From the NCBI RefSeq assembly GCF_965283645.1, contig NZ_CBDIPG010000001.1, positions 186,001 to 250,000 on the forward strand: 64,000 bases of DNA, given 5' to 3'. Source of the stretch: Kordia sp965283645 (lineage in GTDB: Bacteria; Bacteroidota; Bacteroidia; Flavobacteriales; Flavobacteriaceae). Made by a program: the position numbers and the translations under genes. A model generated the notes under the pieces. The model was not told where the DNA came from. It worked only from the letters and a program-made list of their open reading frames with translations, and did not search any database. Below, one piece after another: positions 24,198 through 33,796 of this stretch (positions are counted from its first letter, which is position 1; the number at the start of each line of letters is the position of its first letter).

Positions 24198-24389
24198 ATG
24201 AGTAAAGGAACAGTAAAATTTTTCAACGACACTAAAGGATTTGGTTTCGTAACGGAAGAAGGTTCAAACGAAGAACATTTTGTTCACATTTCAGGTTTAA
24301 TCGATGAAATTCGCGAAGGTGATGAAGTTGAATTCGATCTACAAGAAGGAAGAAAAGGTTTAAACGCAGTAAACGTCAAAGTTATTTAA
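24198..24389 (+). CDS. Cold shock protein (CspA family)
   Basis: 63 aa, a single cold shock domain. RNP1 is 'KGFGFV', RNP2 is 'HFVHIS', preceded by 'GTVKFFNDT'. It binds single-stranded RNA/DNA and melts RNA structure. It differs from the copy at 44512 at only five positions. Short AT-rich leader and a strong terminator (24410-24442) indicate a single-gene transcript. Confidence 0.95.
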   Translation: MSKGTVKFFNDTKGFGFVTEEGSNEEHFVHISGLIDEIREGDEVEFDLQEGRKGLNAVNVKVI

Positions 24390-24409
24390 ATATATACTTC
24401 AAGTTTTAC

Positions 24410-24442
24410 AAAAAGCCCATCAATAATTGATGGGCTTTTTTT
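24410..24442 (+). terminator. Intrinsic terminator of the cold shock gene
   Basis: The stem AAAAGCCCATCAA/TTGATGGGCTTTT with a short TAA loop and trailing T run lies 20 bp after the stop codon. Confidence 0.9.
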
Positions 24443-24475
24443 GTGGATATGTGTTTGTAAAGAATTGATTGAACG

Positions 24476-24574
24476 TTATTTTTTATCATCGGCAGTATAA
24501 AGTTTCTCTGTGATCACAGGTATTTTTCCAAAATTAAAACTTAGCATGCCGTCACTGTTACCTTTCCAATTCAT
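24476..24574 (-). pseudogene. C-terminal gene remnant
   Basis: A minus-strand frame gives MNWKGNSDGMLSFNFGKIPV and continues for 12 more residues to a stop. The segment reads like the tail of a secreted beta-rich protein, but the frame is closed upstream by a TAA and no full gene exists. Probably a leftover of a deletion; the family is unknown. Confidence 0.3.
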
Positions 24575-24695
24575 ACGGCAACTTATGATATTTTATAAAT
24601 AAGATATGGATATAAGAACAAGCCTAGTTTTTTTGAGACACCTAAATTTTTAGCTTAACATGGAATTAATTTTTGTGTAAAATGACAATAGGTAT

Positions 24696-24740
24696 CAATC
24701 TAGTTTAAAAATGAGTTGTAAGCTCTCTAGCTTCTTTGGC
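24696..24740 (-). pseudogene. Fossil fragment of thiE
   Basis: On the minus strand, 24696-24740 encodes AKEARELTTHF-stop-TRL, against LAKEAREITAHFQTRL in the intact thiamine phosphate synthase at 55436-56080. The nucleotide match (CAATCTAGTTTaAAAATGAG and TCTAGCTTCTTTGGCTAA) includes the stop where Gln stands in the intact copy. Only about 50 bp is recognisable, so this is a decayed duplicate rather than a working gene. Confidence 0.5.
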
Positions 24741-24896
24741 TAATGACTTCGCTCGTTGATTATTAACATGTATGTATTTCAACACACTTAAAACTTATTT
24801 TGTTACATAAATAGATGTAAGGTTAGGAAATCATAATTATTTGCACAATAATGTTATATTTAGAAAACCGAAATCAATAAAATAAAGACAGCCACA

Positions 24897-26483
24897 ATGT
24901 TTATAGTATCAAAATCAAATAGTATGCTCTTATGCATTCTAGCTATTTTAATGTATTCCTGCTCTACTAAGCATCAAGATTACGTAGTTGATGTATTTCA
25001 AACTTCACAAGCTGGAGATAATCTTAAACTAATTACAAACAATTTAACAACACAAACAGTAGGAAAAAGCAAAAAAGTTAGCTTAACTATTAAACCTGAT
25101 CAAAAATTTCAAGAATATATTGGTTTTGGGGCTTCTTTTACGGAATCGTCTGCATGGAACTTGGCAACCATTCCAAAAACACTCCGCAAATCAGTATTAA
25201 CACGTCTTTTTAGCCCAATAGAAGGTGCTGGATTTTCCCTTACACGAACTCACATTAATAGTAGCGATTATTCAAATAATCATTATACCTATGTTGAATC
25301 AGGTGATACGAACCTTTCTACCTTTAGTATTCATGAAGATATGAAAGGTTTTACTGGAGAAGAAAATGACCAAGTAAAAGGTATTGAGTTAATACAACCT
25401 AATTATGACATCATTCCAATGATACAAGAAGCACAAAATATTAATGGTGCTGACTTTAAAATCATTGCTTCAGCTTGGAGTCCGCCTTCATGGATGAAAA
25501 CAGGAGAAACTTCAGAAATGACTAATGGTACGTTACTTCCAGAATATTATGGACTTTGGGCACGATATCTTTCAAAATTCGTAAGTGCCTATAGTGAGCA
25601 AGGAATAGCTATTTGGGGAATGACTCCGCAAAATGAACCACTTCACGCACATGATGCGCGTTGGGATAGTAATGGATTCACTCCTGAACAAGGTAGGGAC
25701 TTTTTACGAGATCATTTAGGACCACAACTTGCTAAAGATGGTCATTTGAATGTAGATGATTTAGATGCTGGCGTACGTGTACTACTATATGATCATAATA
25801 AATCTATGATGAACAAATATGTTTCAGCTACGTATAACGATCCAGAAGCCGCTAAATACGCTTGGGGAACAGGCATTCATTGGTATGCTAATTCTGAGCT
25901 TGAAGAAAATAATTGGTATGCGGAAGCACTTGATACGTTGAGAACAACTTGGCCAAATAAAGGAATCATTCATACTGAATCGAGTATTGATATTGATGCA
26001 AAAGATCCAATAGGTCAATATTGGAGAGAAAGTACTGATTATGCTGGTACTTTTGTACCTTTTGATACGTATGCATACGATATCATCACAGATATGAATC
26101 ATGGAGTTCAAGGATATATTGAATGGTGTATGATTTTGAGTCATAAAGGGCAACCAAATCCTTATGACAATTTTAATAGTGCACCTGTATTGATTAATCC
26201 CGTAACTGACGAAGTATTGTATACGCCTCTGTATTACTTATTAAGCCATTTTAGTAAGTTTATACGACCTGACGCGCGCAGAATTGAGTTAGAAGGAGAT
26301 AAAATAAATGGAATTGTATCCACAGCCGCAATAAATACTGATGGATCTATTGCAGTAGTTGTTTTTAATAGAACCACTGCACCTGTTGAATTGGTACTAA
26401 CATTGAAATCAGAAACTCATACAATACAAATGGCACCAAGAGCGATTCAAACAATTACTTTTCGAAAAAATTTAGATCATTAG
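24897..26483 (+). CDS. Glycoside hydrolase family 30 lipoprotein (glucosylceramidase-like)
   Basis: 528 aa. Signal peptide with lipobox MYSC (Cys22) places it in the envelope. A (beta/alpha)8 barrel is followed by a beta domain: 'YIGFGASFTESSAWNLA' near the start, 'LTRTHINSSDYS', the acid/base Glu247 in 'MTPQNEPLHA', the nucleophile Glu361 in 'IIHTESSI', and 'VQGYIEWCMILSHKGQPNP'. GH30 members cleave beta-1,6- or beta-1,3-glucans, glucosylceramide or beta-xylosides. The 'NEP' and 'TES' pattern fits the glucosylceramidase/beta-1,6-glucanase subfamilies. A C-terminal all-beta domain with 'AVVVFNRTTAPVEL' completes the family architecture. Confidence 0.9.
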   Translation: MFIVSKSNSMLLCILAILMYSCSTKHQDYVVDVFQTSQAGDNLKLITNNLTTQTVGKSKKVSLTIKPDQKFQEYIGFGASFTESSAWNLATIPKTLRKSVLTRLFSPIEGAGFSLTRTHINSSDYSNNHYTYVESGDTNLSTFSIHEDMKGFTGEENDQVKGIELIQPNYDIIPMIQEAQNINGADFKIIASAWSPPSWMKTGETSEMTNGTLLPEYYGLWARYLSKFVSAYSEQGIAIWGMTPQNEPLHAHDARWDSNGFTPEQGRDFLRDHLGPQLAKDGHLNVDDLDAGVRVLLYDHNKSMMNKYVSATYNDPEAAKYAWGTGIHWYANSELEENNWYAEALDTLRTTWPNKGIIHTESSIDIDAKDPIGQYWRESTDYAGTFVPFDTYAYDIITDMNHGVQGYIEWCMILSHKGQPNPYDNFNSAPVLINPVTDEVLYTPLYYLLSHFSKFIRPDARRIELEGDKINGIVSTAAINTDGSIAVVVFNRTTAPVELVLTLKSETHTIQMAPRAIQTITFRKNLDH

Positions 26484-26640
26484 AATTTTCAGTATCGTTT
26501 TACTCCTTTGAATCTAGTCAGTCTTGTTAGGTTTATAGTCTAAAATGATGTTAAAAAGGAGCAATTTTACTATTGATCTATACATTAATTTATCTTCAAA
26601 TTAAAACATTAAGACATCGTTACATTGATAAATTATTAAA

Positions 26641-28821
26641 CTACTTTTTAATAACCTTCTCTTGAAGTATCGTATTTCCGGAAGAATTATACGCTTTTAC
26701 AAAATAAATTCCTGTTTGTAAATTTGGAATATTAATAGTTTTTTGATTCGAATTGATTGCTTCCGTAAACAACAATCGACCATCAATACCATATAAATCT
26801 AACTTAGAAATTTGATCATTTTCAGTTGTAATCGTCAATTGATTCGTAAATGGAACAGGATAAATTTTGGTTGCATTTACTTCAAACTCTTCTGTAGAAA
26901 GGACTCCACTAAAGTATTGATTAGCCAAGTTAAAAGCACTTACACCAATTTCAGCACCAATCAATCGACCTCTAATATCATCAATCGGCGGATGAATTCC
27001 GCCCCAAATTCTTGATAAACTTGTTTGGTCAGATGCATCACGATACGTAGCCCATTGCAATGTAAACGGTTCACTTGGACCTTTTTCGAAGACTAAGAAA
27101 TTATCTTGTGGAATTTCAAACGTTCCCATTCCGCCAGGGAAAAATTCATCACCTGTAACTAACGTTAATACTTCTGCCGCCGCTCTGGAAAATGTAGAAT
27201 GTCCAGAAAGATATCCTGCAAACGGAGGCGTCACAAACGTTGCGCGTTGGTATGGCCACCATCTTTCTGCCAAAATCCAATCAACTCCTGAAATATCCGT
27301 TGTCGGATCACTTATATAATCAGGTCCTTTCCAAGCATATACTTTTATTTTTCCAACATTTTCATCATTTGTGCCTGCTAATGCGTCACCAGCTTCTATT
27401 AGCTCAATATATCCAGTAATGAGTGGTAAACCATGCGGATCGTAACTGGGAAGTGTATCATCAGAGCTTTGCCCTTTTCCAGCCATATATCGAATTGCCG
27501 AAATTGGACGTACATAATCATAATATCCTTTAATTCCCCAAGTGTTAACCGCCGCATCATGCATAGCACCGCCGAGTGCTAAATACGATTTAACGTCCCA
27601 TTGCAAATCGTCTAAAATTGGTCCGAGACCATTCCAACGTTTTTCTGTCATTGGATGATCGTTTACATAATTTAGAATAGTAAACCAATGTCCTGGAGGC
27701 GTTTCAGAATCGGGTCCATCTGCCCAAAATTCTGCTAAAACTCTAGCATAATCAGCTCTTTTTACAAATTGTGATTCGTATGGTAAATTTGTTGCCGGAT
27801 TTACTGCATGCCCTGTACTTGGATCGCCACCTTGAATAATATCGTAAAACGCTTTGTATTCTTCAAATGTTTCAGGAAAAGCAGTTGTATCTAAATTTCC
27901 AAGTGCTTTCGGCGAAATATCAATAAGTGTAGTATCAGTAGGATCTAAATGTGAAGACCATAACGAAACCAAGGCAAAATGCCACTTATACGGATCGTCA
28001 ATTCCGTCATTATCAGATTCTTGAATATATTCTGGTGCGCCAGGATCATTGTATACATAACAATCAAATCCTTGATTAATTATTTGCAAATCTTCCGCTT
28101 TGAGCGCAAAAGGAGCAACTTCTCCCCATTCTGGGCTTAAAAAATCAGGTGTATTTAAAGGAAAAGGGTTTCCGCTTTGATCAACAAATACGTCAAAAGC
28201 TAACGGTTGCCATTTATCAGGATTGATATCATTTGTTTCTTCATAAATTTCTAAAATTAACGGACTATTTGATGGTTGATAATGTAAATTAGCATAATCA
28301 TTTTGTTCGTTGGAACCATCTTGCAAACCAAAATTGATGATTTCATTTGCTAAATAATTCCCAAGTGCCGCATACGAACCTGTACTGTAATCCATTGATG
28401 TAAAGTTGACATCATACCCATAGGATTCAAATAATGTTTGAAAACCCGCAAGTGAAGTGGTAGTTCCTGGAGAGTTTGCAAAACGGTGTGTTAGTAACCT
28501 AAACATTGCATAACTCATCATTTCATGACGTGCAGTTGCTATAGTTGCAGGCATTGCAATTCCGTTAAAATTACAGGTGTAATTCCCGAACGTTTTCCCT
28601 AAAAATATCGTTTCTGCTTGATTGTCAAAAACTGCCCATGAATCATACATGGCAATTGCACTATGAAATAAATTTCGAGCATGCACAGTTGGACGTGCAA
28701 AATCTCCACGAATGGCTGTTAATAATTGCTCATTCCAATCGCGAGCGACAGAATGTTGAGCTTGTATAGTTGGAATGCTGAAAAGGAAGCTTATAAAAGC
28801 TATAGCAACTATTTTTTTCAT
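26641..28821 (-). CDS. Vanadium-dependent haloperoxidase/PAP2-like protein with T9SS sorting domain
   Basis: 726 aa. Signal peptide (IAFISFLFSIPTIQAQ). The catalytic region 'FAGYLSGHSTFSRAAAEVL' contains the SGHxxF motif of the PAP2/vanadium haloperoxidase superfamily, with 'SLSRIWGGIHPPIDDIRGR' as the final His/Arg block. The last 80 residues ('IYPVPFTNQLTI', 'LDLYGIDGRLLF', 'LQTGIYFVKAYN', KVIKK) are a type A T9SS C-terminal sorting domain, so export to the cell surface by T9SS is expected. Whether it is a haloperoxidase or a phosphatase depends on vanadate-pocket residues I cannot verify. Transcribed toward the GH30 gene. Confidence 0.88.
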   Translation of the reverse strand: MKKIVAIAFISFLFSIPTIQAQHSVARDWNEQLLTAIRGDFARPTVHARNLFHSAIAMYDSWAVFDNQAETIFLGKTFGNYTCNFNGIAMPATIATARHEMMSYAMFRLLTHRFANSPGTTTSLAGFQTLFESYGYDVNFTSMDYSTGSYAALGNYLANEIINFGLQDGSNEQNDYANLHYQPSNSPLILEIYEETNDINPDKWQPLAFDVFVDQSGNPFPLNTPDFLSPEWGEVAPFALKAEDLQIINQGFDCYVYNDPGAPEYIQESDNDGIDDPYKWHFALVSLWSSHLDPTDTTLIDISPKALGNLDTTAFPETFEEYKAFYDIIQGGDPSTGHAVNPATNLPYESQFVKRADYARVLAEFWADGPDSETPPGHWFTILNYVNDHPMTEKRWNGLGPILDDLQWDVKSYLALGGAMHDAAVNTWGIKGYYDYVRPISAIRYMAGKGQSSDDTLPSYDPHGLPLITGYIELIEAGDALAGTNDENVGKIKVYAWKGPDYISDPTTDISGVDWILAERWWPYQRATFVTPPFAGYLSGHSTFSRAAAEVLTLVTGDEFFPGGMGTFEIPQDNFLVFEKGPSEPFTLQWATYRDASDQTSLSRIWGGIHPPIDDIRGRLIGAEIGVSAFNLANQYFSGVLSTEEFEVNATKIYPVPFTNQLTITTENDQISKLDLYGIDGRLLFTEAINSNQKTINIPNLQTGIYFVKAYNSSGNTILQEKVIKK

Positions 28822-28880
28822 TTATAGGATGGATCGAGGTTATTGCCGTAAATTTAGATAAAAGATTGTTTTTAAACAAA

Positions 28881-30080
28881 CTACATGCTAGTTCTTATCA
28901 TTCTTTTCAAAAGAAACATAATTAATAAAGAAATAGCACCACAGGCAAAGAAACCAAGAAATAGAGGAGATGCTGTCGTTTTTACAAAACCTCCAATGTA
29001 GGTAGCAATCGGAACAGCCATTACTGTTGATACAAAACCGTTTATTGCTGCGCCAACGCCTGCAATGTGTCCTACAGGTTCCATTGCCAACGAACGTAAA
29101 TTCCCGAAAAGGAAACCAATAAAGAAAAATAGCAATGAAAAGAATGTCATTACGATATAAACATTTGGATTATGATTATAGAAAGCAATTACATATACTA
29201 ATGAGATGCCCGTAAATGCTATTAAAAATACTTTCACAAGTGCTAACATTCCATATTTTAATACAAATTTTCCGTTTAAGAATGTAGCGAATCCAACAGA
29301 AACTGCAATGGCGGCAAATAGATAAGGAATTTCTTCTGCCATTCCGTATTGTTCTTGAAAAATTTGTTGAGAAGCACTTAAATAGACCATAAATGCACCT
29401 GTAATGAAACCTGAAATTAAGGTAAACGCAATTGCTGTTTTGAATTTCATAAATTCCTTTAATCCATCAATAAATAATGATAGTGAGAGTTTGGTTTTGT
29501 TCTCAGGACTTAAGGTTTCGGGTTGTCGTTTCCAAAGCCAAATCATTATGATTGCACCAAATAGTAATTGACTGTTAAATATGGAACGCCAACCAAATGC
29601 ATCTAACATAAGTTTTCCTAAAGCTGGTGCTATGACAGGTACAAGAATGAAGAATGCAACGATAAATGACATAATTTTCGCCATATAATCTCCGCTAAAA
29701 CGATCGCGTACCATGGCTATACTTATGGTGCGTGGTGCAGATAAACCAATTCCTTGTAAAATTCGCCCAAGTACCATTATTTCAAGGTTTGGAGCTAATA
29801 CACATAATATGCTTGCAAGTACAAATAGTAAAAATCCAGCATATATTATTGGCTTTCTTCCTATACTATCTGAAAGTGGTCCAAAAATTAATTGCCCAAA
29901 TCCTAATCCTAGAAAAATCATTGTAATTAACAGTTGATTATCTGCGGATTGCGTTACATTAATATCAATTCCGATAGTTTCTAATGCAGGTAGTATGGCT
30001 CCGATTGATAATGCAACAATGGACATTAACGATGCCATTAAAATGATAAATTCTGTTTGAGATTGATGTTTTGATTGCAT
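28881..30080 (-). CDS. Bcr/CflA-family multidrug MFS transporter
   Basis: 399 aa with twelve hydrophobic helices. The loop 'GPLSDSIGRKPIIYAG' is the MFS motif A between TM2 and TM3, and 'GRILQGIGLSAPRTISIAMVRDRF' is the Bcr/CflA drug-efflux signature. Residues 'PALGKLMLDAFGWRSIF' fit TM5 and its loop. It probably exports drugs or small metabolites with protons. The frame reaches a GTG at 30095, but ATG 30080 (MQSKHQSQTEF) is the preferred start. Confidence 0.88.
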   Translation of the reverse strand: MQSKHQSQTEFIILMASLMSIVALSIGAILPALETIGIDINVTQSADNQLLITMIFLGLGFGQLIFGPLSDSIGRKPIIYAGFLLFVLASILCVLAPNLEIMVLGRILQGIGLSAPRTISIAMVRDRFSGDYMAKIMSFIVAFFILVPVIAPALGKLMLDAFGWRSIFNSQLLFGAIIMIWLWKRQPETLSPENKTKLSLSLFIDGLKEFMKFKTAIAFTLISGFITGAFMVYLSASQQIFQEQYGMAEEIPYLFAAIAVSVGFATFLNGKFVLKYGMLALVKVFLIAFTGISLVYVIAFYNHNPNVYIVMTFFSLLFFFIGFLFGNLRSLAMEPVGHIAGVGAAINGFVSTVMAVPIATYIGGFVKTTASPLFLGFFACGAISLLIMFLLKRMIRTSM

Positions 30081-30205
30081 TGCGCAAAAATACACTTTAA
30101 AAAGTATTTGAAGATTAAAATGATGAGGCTTCTCACATAAATTATAAAAACGATCTAAAATTCATTGTAAGATAGATTTACTATCTTAGTTTTTTAATCT
30201 GATAT

Positions 30206-30919
30206 ATGAAATTTTTCAATAAACAACGTTCAAAGTTAATGGCAGGAAAGAAAATAAATAAGTACCTAAAATATGCATTTGGAGAAATTATCTTAGTTGT
30301 ATTGGGAATTTTAATTGCTGTCGGAATTAACAATTGGAATCAGCGTAAACAATTGAATGCTAAAAGTAAAGACCTTAAAAACCAGGTAATTGCCGAATTG
30401 AAAAGTGATATTACAACCATTGCAAATTATCAAAAAAAGATAGATACCATACAACAGCGTTTTTTAAAGATTCTAGGAAAAGAATACGATGAAACAATGA
30501 CAAAAAGGAGTGATTTTATTGCATCCTTGTTGTTTGAGCCGAATGTTATGAATTTAGACGATACCGTGATAAATTTGATTGACAACGCCAATTTAAATGA
30601 TTCTAAAGCGTCTAAAACACTATTAAATTTAAGTTCTTCTTATAAATCGCATACACAAATTGTAGAAGATTTAGAACAGTTAATTTTTAGTAAAATGAAC
30701 GAAAATTTGAAAGAAATTGAACAAACGCAAAGTTGGTACACTGATTTTATTACCGATTTTAATTGTGCCAATGAATGTATTGAATTTTTACTACACGATG
30801 AAAGACACAAAGCAAGAATGGCTTCATTACGATTTTTAGAAGTCAACGTGTACGGACAAACGCTGAAAACAATGCGGGTAAGTTTGCAACAGTATTTGGA
30901 TGAATTGGAGATTGAATAA
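30206..30919 (+). CDS. DUF6090 family membrane-anchored protein
   Basis: 237 aa. A basic N-terminus, then one membrane helix 'YAFGEIILVVLGILIAVGINNWN' characteristic of DUF6090, then a long helical extracytoplasmic domain ('SKDLKNQVIAELKSDITTIANYQKKIDTIQQ'). The family is widespread in Flavobacteriia, often in clusters, with unknown function. It starts the plus-strand run of envelope genes to 33792. Confidence 0.85.
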   Translation: MKFFNKQRSKLMAGKKINKYLKYAFGEIILVVLGILIAVGINNWNQRKQLNAKSKDLKNQVIAELKSDITTIANYQKKIDTIQQRFLKILGKEYDETMTKRSDFIASLLFEPNVMNLDDTVINLIDNANLNDSKASKTLLNLSSSYKSHTQIVEDLEQLIFSKMNENLKEIEQTQSWYTDFITDFNCANECIEFLLHDERHKARMASLRFLEVNVYGQTLKTMRVSLQQYLDELEIE

Positions 30920-30960
30920 TTATAAAATTGAACAGTAAATAGAAATATAAAACCATTGGT

Positions 30961-31410
30961 ATGAAAAAATTACTTCTACTTGTATTTGTTGCGTGCACAT
31001 TTACTCAATGTATTGATAATGAAATAAATGACACTGAAAAAGATATTGCGCAAATACGTCAAAATATAAAAGATTTTTCTAGTTATGTAAATACTTCAAA
31101 CTACGAAATGATAGGAGCTTCTTATACGGAAGATGCCAAAATATTTCCACAACGTGGCAAAATGATTGCAGGCAGAACAAATATTGTGAAATATTGGACA
31201 TTGCCAGAAGGTATAAAAACGATCAATCATAAAATTACGCCAAGTGAAATTACAATTGTAGATGATACAGCTTATGATTATGGACACTATGAAGGCACAA
31301 CTGTAAAATCAGATGGTGAAGAAAGTTCGTGGAAAGGAAAATATGTAATTGTTTGGAAACGAGTAAATGGCAACTGGAAAATGTATCTGGATATTTGGAA
31401 TTCGATCTAA
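30961..31410 (+). CDS. NTF2-like (DUF4440) lipoprotein, 149 aa
   Basis: Short signal with Cys17 in 'FTQCIDNE', which fits a lipobox loosely. NTF2-like fold: 'IRQNIKDFSSYVNTSNYEMIGASYTEDAKIFPQRGKMIAG', strands 'KITPSEITIVDDTAYDYGHYEG' and 'WKGKYVIVWKRVNGNWKMYLDIWNSI'. Ligand unknown. It is 41 bp after the DUF6090 gene and 61 bp before the CocE-like hydrolase, so the three may be co-transcribed. Confidence 0.8.
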   Translation: MKKLLLLVFVACTFTQCIDNEINDTEKDIAQIRQNIKDFSSYVNTSNYEMIGASYTEDAKIFPQRGKMIAGRTNIVKYWTLPEGIKTINHKITPSEITIVDDTAYDYGHYEGTTVKSDGEESSWKGKYVIVWKRVNGNWKMYLDIWNSI

Positions 31411-31471
31411 AATTTGCAAAACCTGTCACATTGAAATAAAACCTACGTCTTTCTACAAAAAGACACTCATC

Positions 31472-33211
31472 ATGAAAATTTTCTTCTCATGCTTACTATT
31501 GGTTTTAGTAAGTTGTAATTCATCCAACCAAGAAAAAACAGCAGTCGTATCAACAAAAATAGAAGGAAATTATGTCATTGAAGATATATTAATTGAAACT
31601 GAAAAAGATATTTTCATTTCGGGAATTGTTGTAAAAAAGAAAGACGATGTAAGCCCAAAACCTGTCATTTTACAACATACAATTTATGTTCGTAATCGTG
31701 ATATTTATACACTCAAACATGCTGTAGATAATGGATATGTAGGCATTATAACGTATACAAGAGGGAAATATAAAAGCCCAAATACAATTGTTCCATACGA
31801 ACATGAAGTTACAGATACATATGCAGTGATTGACTGGATTAGCAAGCAAAAATGGTGCAACGGAAACGTTGGAATGTACGGCGGAAGTTACAACGGTTTT
31901 ACACAATGGGCAGCAACAAAGAAGATGCATCCTGCACTAAAAACAATTGTTCCTGCGGCGGCTAATAGACCTGGAAATGGCTTGCCGATGGAAAATAATG
32001 TGTTCATCAACCCAAATTACGAATGGGCTTTTCTTGTGGGAAATAATAAAACGTTAGATACAATTGTTGGAAATGATCGCCAACGCTTTAGAAGCCTAAA
32101 ATTTGAATGGTGGAATAGTGGAAGCGCTTACAAAAAAATGGACAGTATTGACGGAACTCCAAATGCTTTTTTTCAACGTTGGATTTCACATCCTAGCTAT
32201 GATGAATATTGGCAAAACATGATTCCGTACAAAGAAGAATTTGCAAAAATTTACATTCCTATCTTAATGTTTGATGGTTATTACAACGATTCTCAAAACT
32301 CTAATTTATATTTTCACAGACAACACTATAAGTACAATAAAAATGCCGAAAACTATCTAATTATTGGCGCATATGACCATATTGGATCGCAAAAAGGTGG
32401 TAGTCAACAATTACGCGGTTACCAATTAGATGAAAACGGTTTGATTGATCCTTTAAAAATCACCTATGAATGGTTTGATTATATCTTAAAAAATGGTTCA
32501 AAACCAACTATTTTAAAAGATAAAATAAATTACCAAGTGATGGGAACAAATACTTGGAAAACTGCCAATTCTATTGATGCAATGAGCACACAAGAATTAA
32601 AATTGTTTTTGACAGATTACAAAGAAGAAAACTATCTTCAATTACTTGAAAGCCAACAAAAAGAATTAAAATCCTTATCGCAAACAATTGATTTTAAAGA
32701 TCGTAATACAAGTAACAACAACAATTCGTATCCGTTTCCAATTATTGAAAATGAGCTAAATCCGACAAATGGATTCAAATTTATTACCAAACCTTTTGAA
32801 GAAGATACTTTTATAAGTGGTTCATTTTCAGGTGAATTAATATTTACAATTAATAAAAAAGATGTAGATATTGGTGTTACACTATTTGAAGTATTACCAA
32901 GCGGGAAATTCTTTCATCTATCTGGTTTTATTGGTCGCGCAAGTTATGCAAAAGATGAAACGACTCGAAATCTTTTAACGCCAAACGAAATATGTACGCT
33001 TCCGTTTTCAAACACACGATTAATTAGCAAAAAACTTCAAAAAGGAAGCCGATTGCTAGTAATTTTAGATGTAAATAGCAATCCTTTTTCTCAACTAAAC
33101 TACGGAACTGGAACAGACGTAAGTGACGAAACCATAAAAGATGCAAGCGAACCGTTGAAAATTGAATGGTTTACGGATAGTTATATCAAAATACCTATCT
33201 TTAAACCTTAA
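31472..33211 (+). CDS. CocE/NonD family hydrolase (X-Pro dipeptidyl-peptidase S15 type), lipoprotein
   Basis: 579 aa from ATG 31472. An upstream in-frame start at 31367 overlaps the preceding gene and would bury the signal peptide 'MKIFFSCLLLVLVSCNSSN' with its lipobox VSC, so it is rejected. The catalytic domain shows 'NGNVGMYGGSYNGFTQWAA' (GxSY nucleophile Ser), 'IPILMFDGYYND' and 'LIIGAYDHIGSQKGG' with the acid and His region. The C-terminal jelly-roll 'FISGSFSGELIFTINKKDVDIGVTLFEVLPSGK' is the S15 C-terminal domain. It cleaves acyl or peptide bonds of an unknown substrate in the envelope. Confidence 0.88.
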   Translation: MKIFFSCLLLVLVSCNSSNQEKTAVVSTKIEGNYVIEDILIETEKDIFISGIVVKKKDDVSPKPVILQHTIYVRNRDIYTLKHAVDNGYVGIITYTRGKYKSPNTIVPYEHEVTDTYAVIDWISKQKWCNGNVGMYGGSYNGFTQWAATKKMHPALKTIVPAAANRPGNGLPMENNVFINPNYEWAFLVGNNKTLDTIVGNDRQRFRSLKFEWWNSGSAYKKMDSIDGTPNAFFQRWISHPSYDEYWQNMIPYKEEFAKIYIPILMFDGYYNDSQNSNLYFHRQHYKYNKNAENYLIIGAYDHIGSQKGGSQQLRGYQLDENGLIDPLKITYEWFDYILKNGSKPTILKDKINYQVMGTNTWKTANSIDAMSTQELKLFLTDYKEENYLQLLESQQKELKSLSQTIDFKDRNTSNNNNSYPFPIIENELNPTNGFKFITKPFEEDTFISGSFSGELIFTINKKDVDIGVTLFEVLPSGKFFHLSGFIGRASYAKDETTRNLLTPNEICTLPFSNTRLISKKLQKGSRLLVILDVNSNPFSQLNYGTGTDVSDETIKDASEPLKIEWFTDSYIKIPIFKP

Positions 33212-33222
33212 TTATACATGCT

Positions 33223-33792
33223 ATGAATCTTACATTAAAACTTGTATTACTTGCTTGTTTCATCTCGTTTACTGCGCTTTCGCAAGATAGTACACCTGCT
33301 AAAAAATTCTGGAATACTTTACAATCACATTGTGGAAAAGCGTATGAAGGAAATTTAGAACTTCCGAAAGAAGATAAAGATTTTGGCGGAAAAACATTAA
33401 CAATGCATGTGCGTAAATGCACTGAAAACGAAATTAAGATTCCTTTTTTTGTTGGAGAAGACAAATCACGTACGTGGATTTTAACCTATAAAAATGATCG
33501 CATTACGCTAAAACACGATCACAGACATAAAGATGGTTCTGAAGATAAAGTGAATTTTTATGGTGGAACTACCACAAATACAGGAAAAGATGACATTCAG
33601 GTATTTCCTGCGGATGCAAAAACCCAAGAAATGATTCCTGGCGCGGCAACAAATATTTGGTGGATTACTATTGACGCATCAACATTTACCTATAATTTAA
33701 GACGTTTAGGAACCGATAGAGTATTCAAAGTAGTGATGAATTTAGAAAAACCTATACAAACGCCTAGCGCACCTTGGGGCTGGAAAGAGTAA
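33223..33792 (+). CDS. Secreted hypothetical protein, 189 aa
   Basis: Signal peptide ('LVLLACFISFTALSQ'), then a beta-rich domain: 'FWNTLQSHCGKAYEGNLELP', 'LTMHVRKCTENEIKIPFFVG', 'TWILTYKNDRITLKHDHRHKDG' and 'IWWITIDASTFTYNLRRLGTD'. I know it as a common secreted protein of marine Flavobacteriia without assigned function. Two Cys (in 'HCGK' and 'RKCT') could form a disulfide. It starts 11 bp after the CocE-like gene on the same strand. It is convergent with the two-component operon and ends 4 bp from it. Confidence 0.75.
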   Translation: MNLTLKLVLLACFISFTALSQDSTPAKKFWNTLQSHCGKAYEGNLELPKEDKDFGGKTLTMHVRKCTENEIKIPFFVGEDKSRTWILTYKNDRITLKHDHRHKDGSEDKVNFYGGTTTNTGKDDIQVFPADAKTQEMIPGAATNIWWITIDASTFTYNLRRLGTDRVFKVVMNLEKPIQTPSAPWGWKE

Positions 33793-33796
33793 GCTT

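Noticed and set aside
31367..31471. N-terminal extension of the CocE-like hydrolase
   Set aside because: It overlaps the preceding NTF2-like gene and would place 35 non-signal residues before a clear lipoprotein signal peptide.
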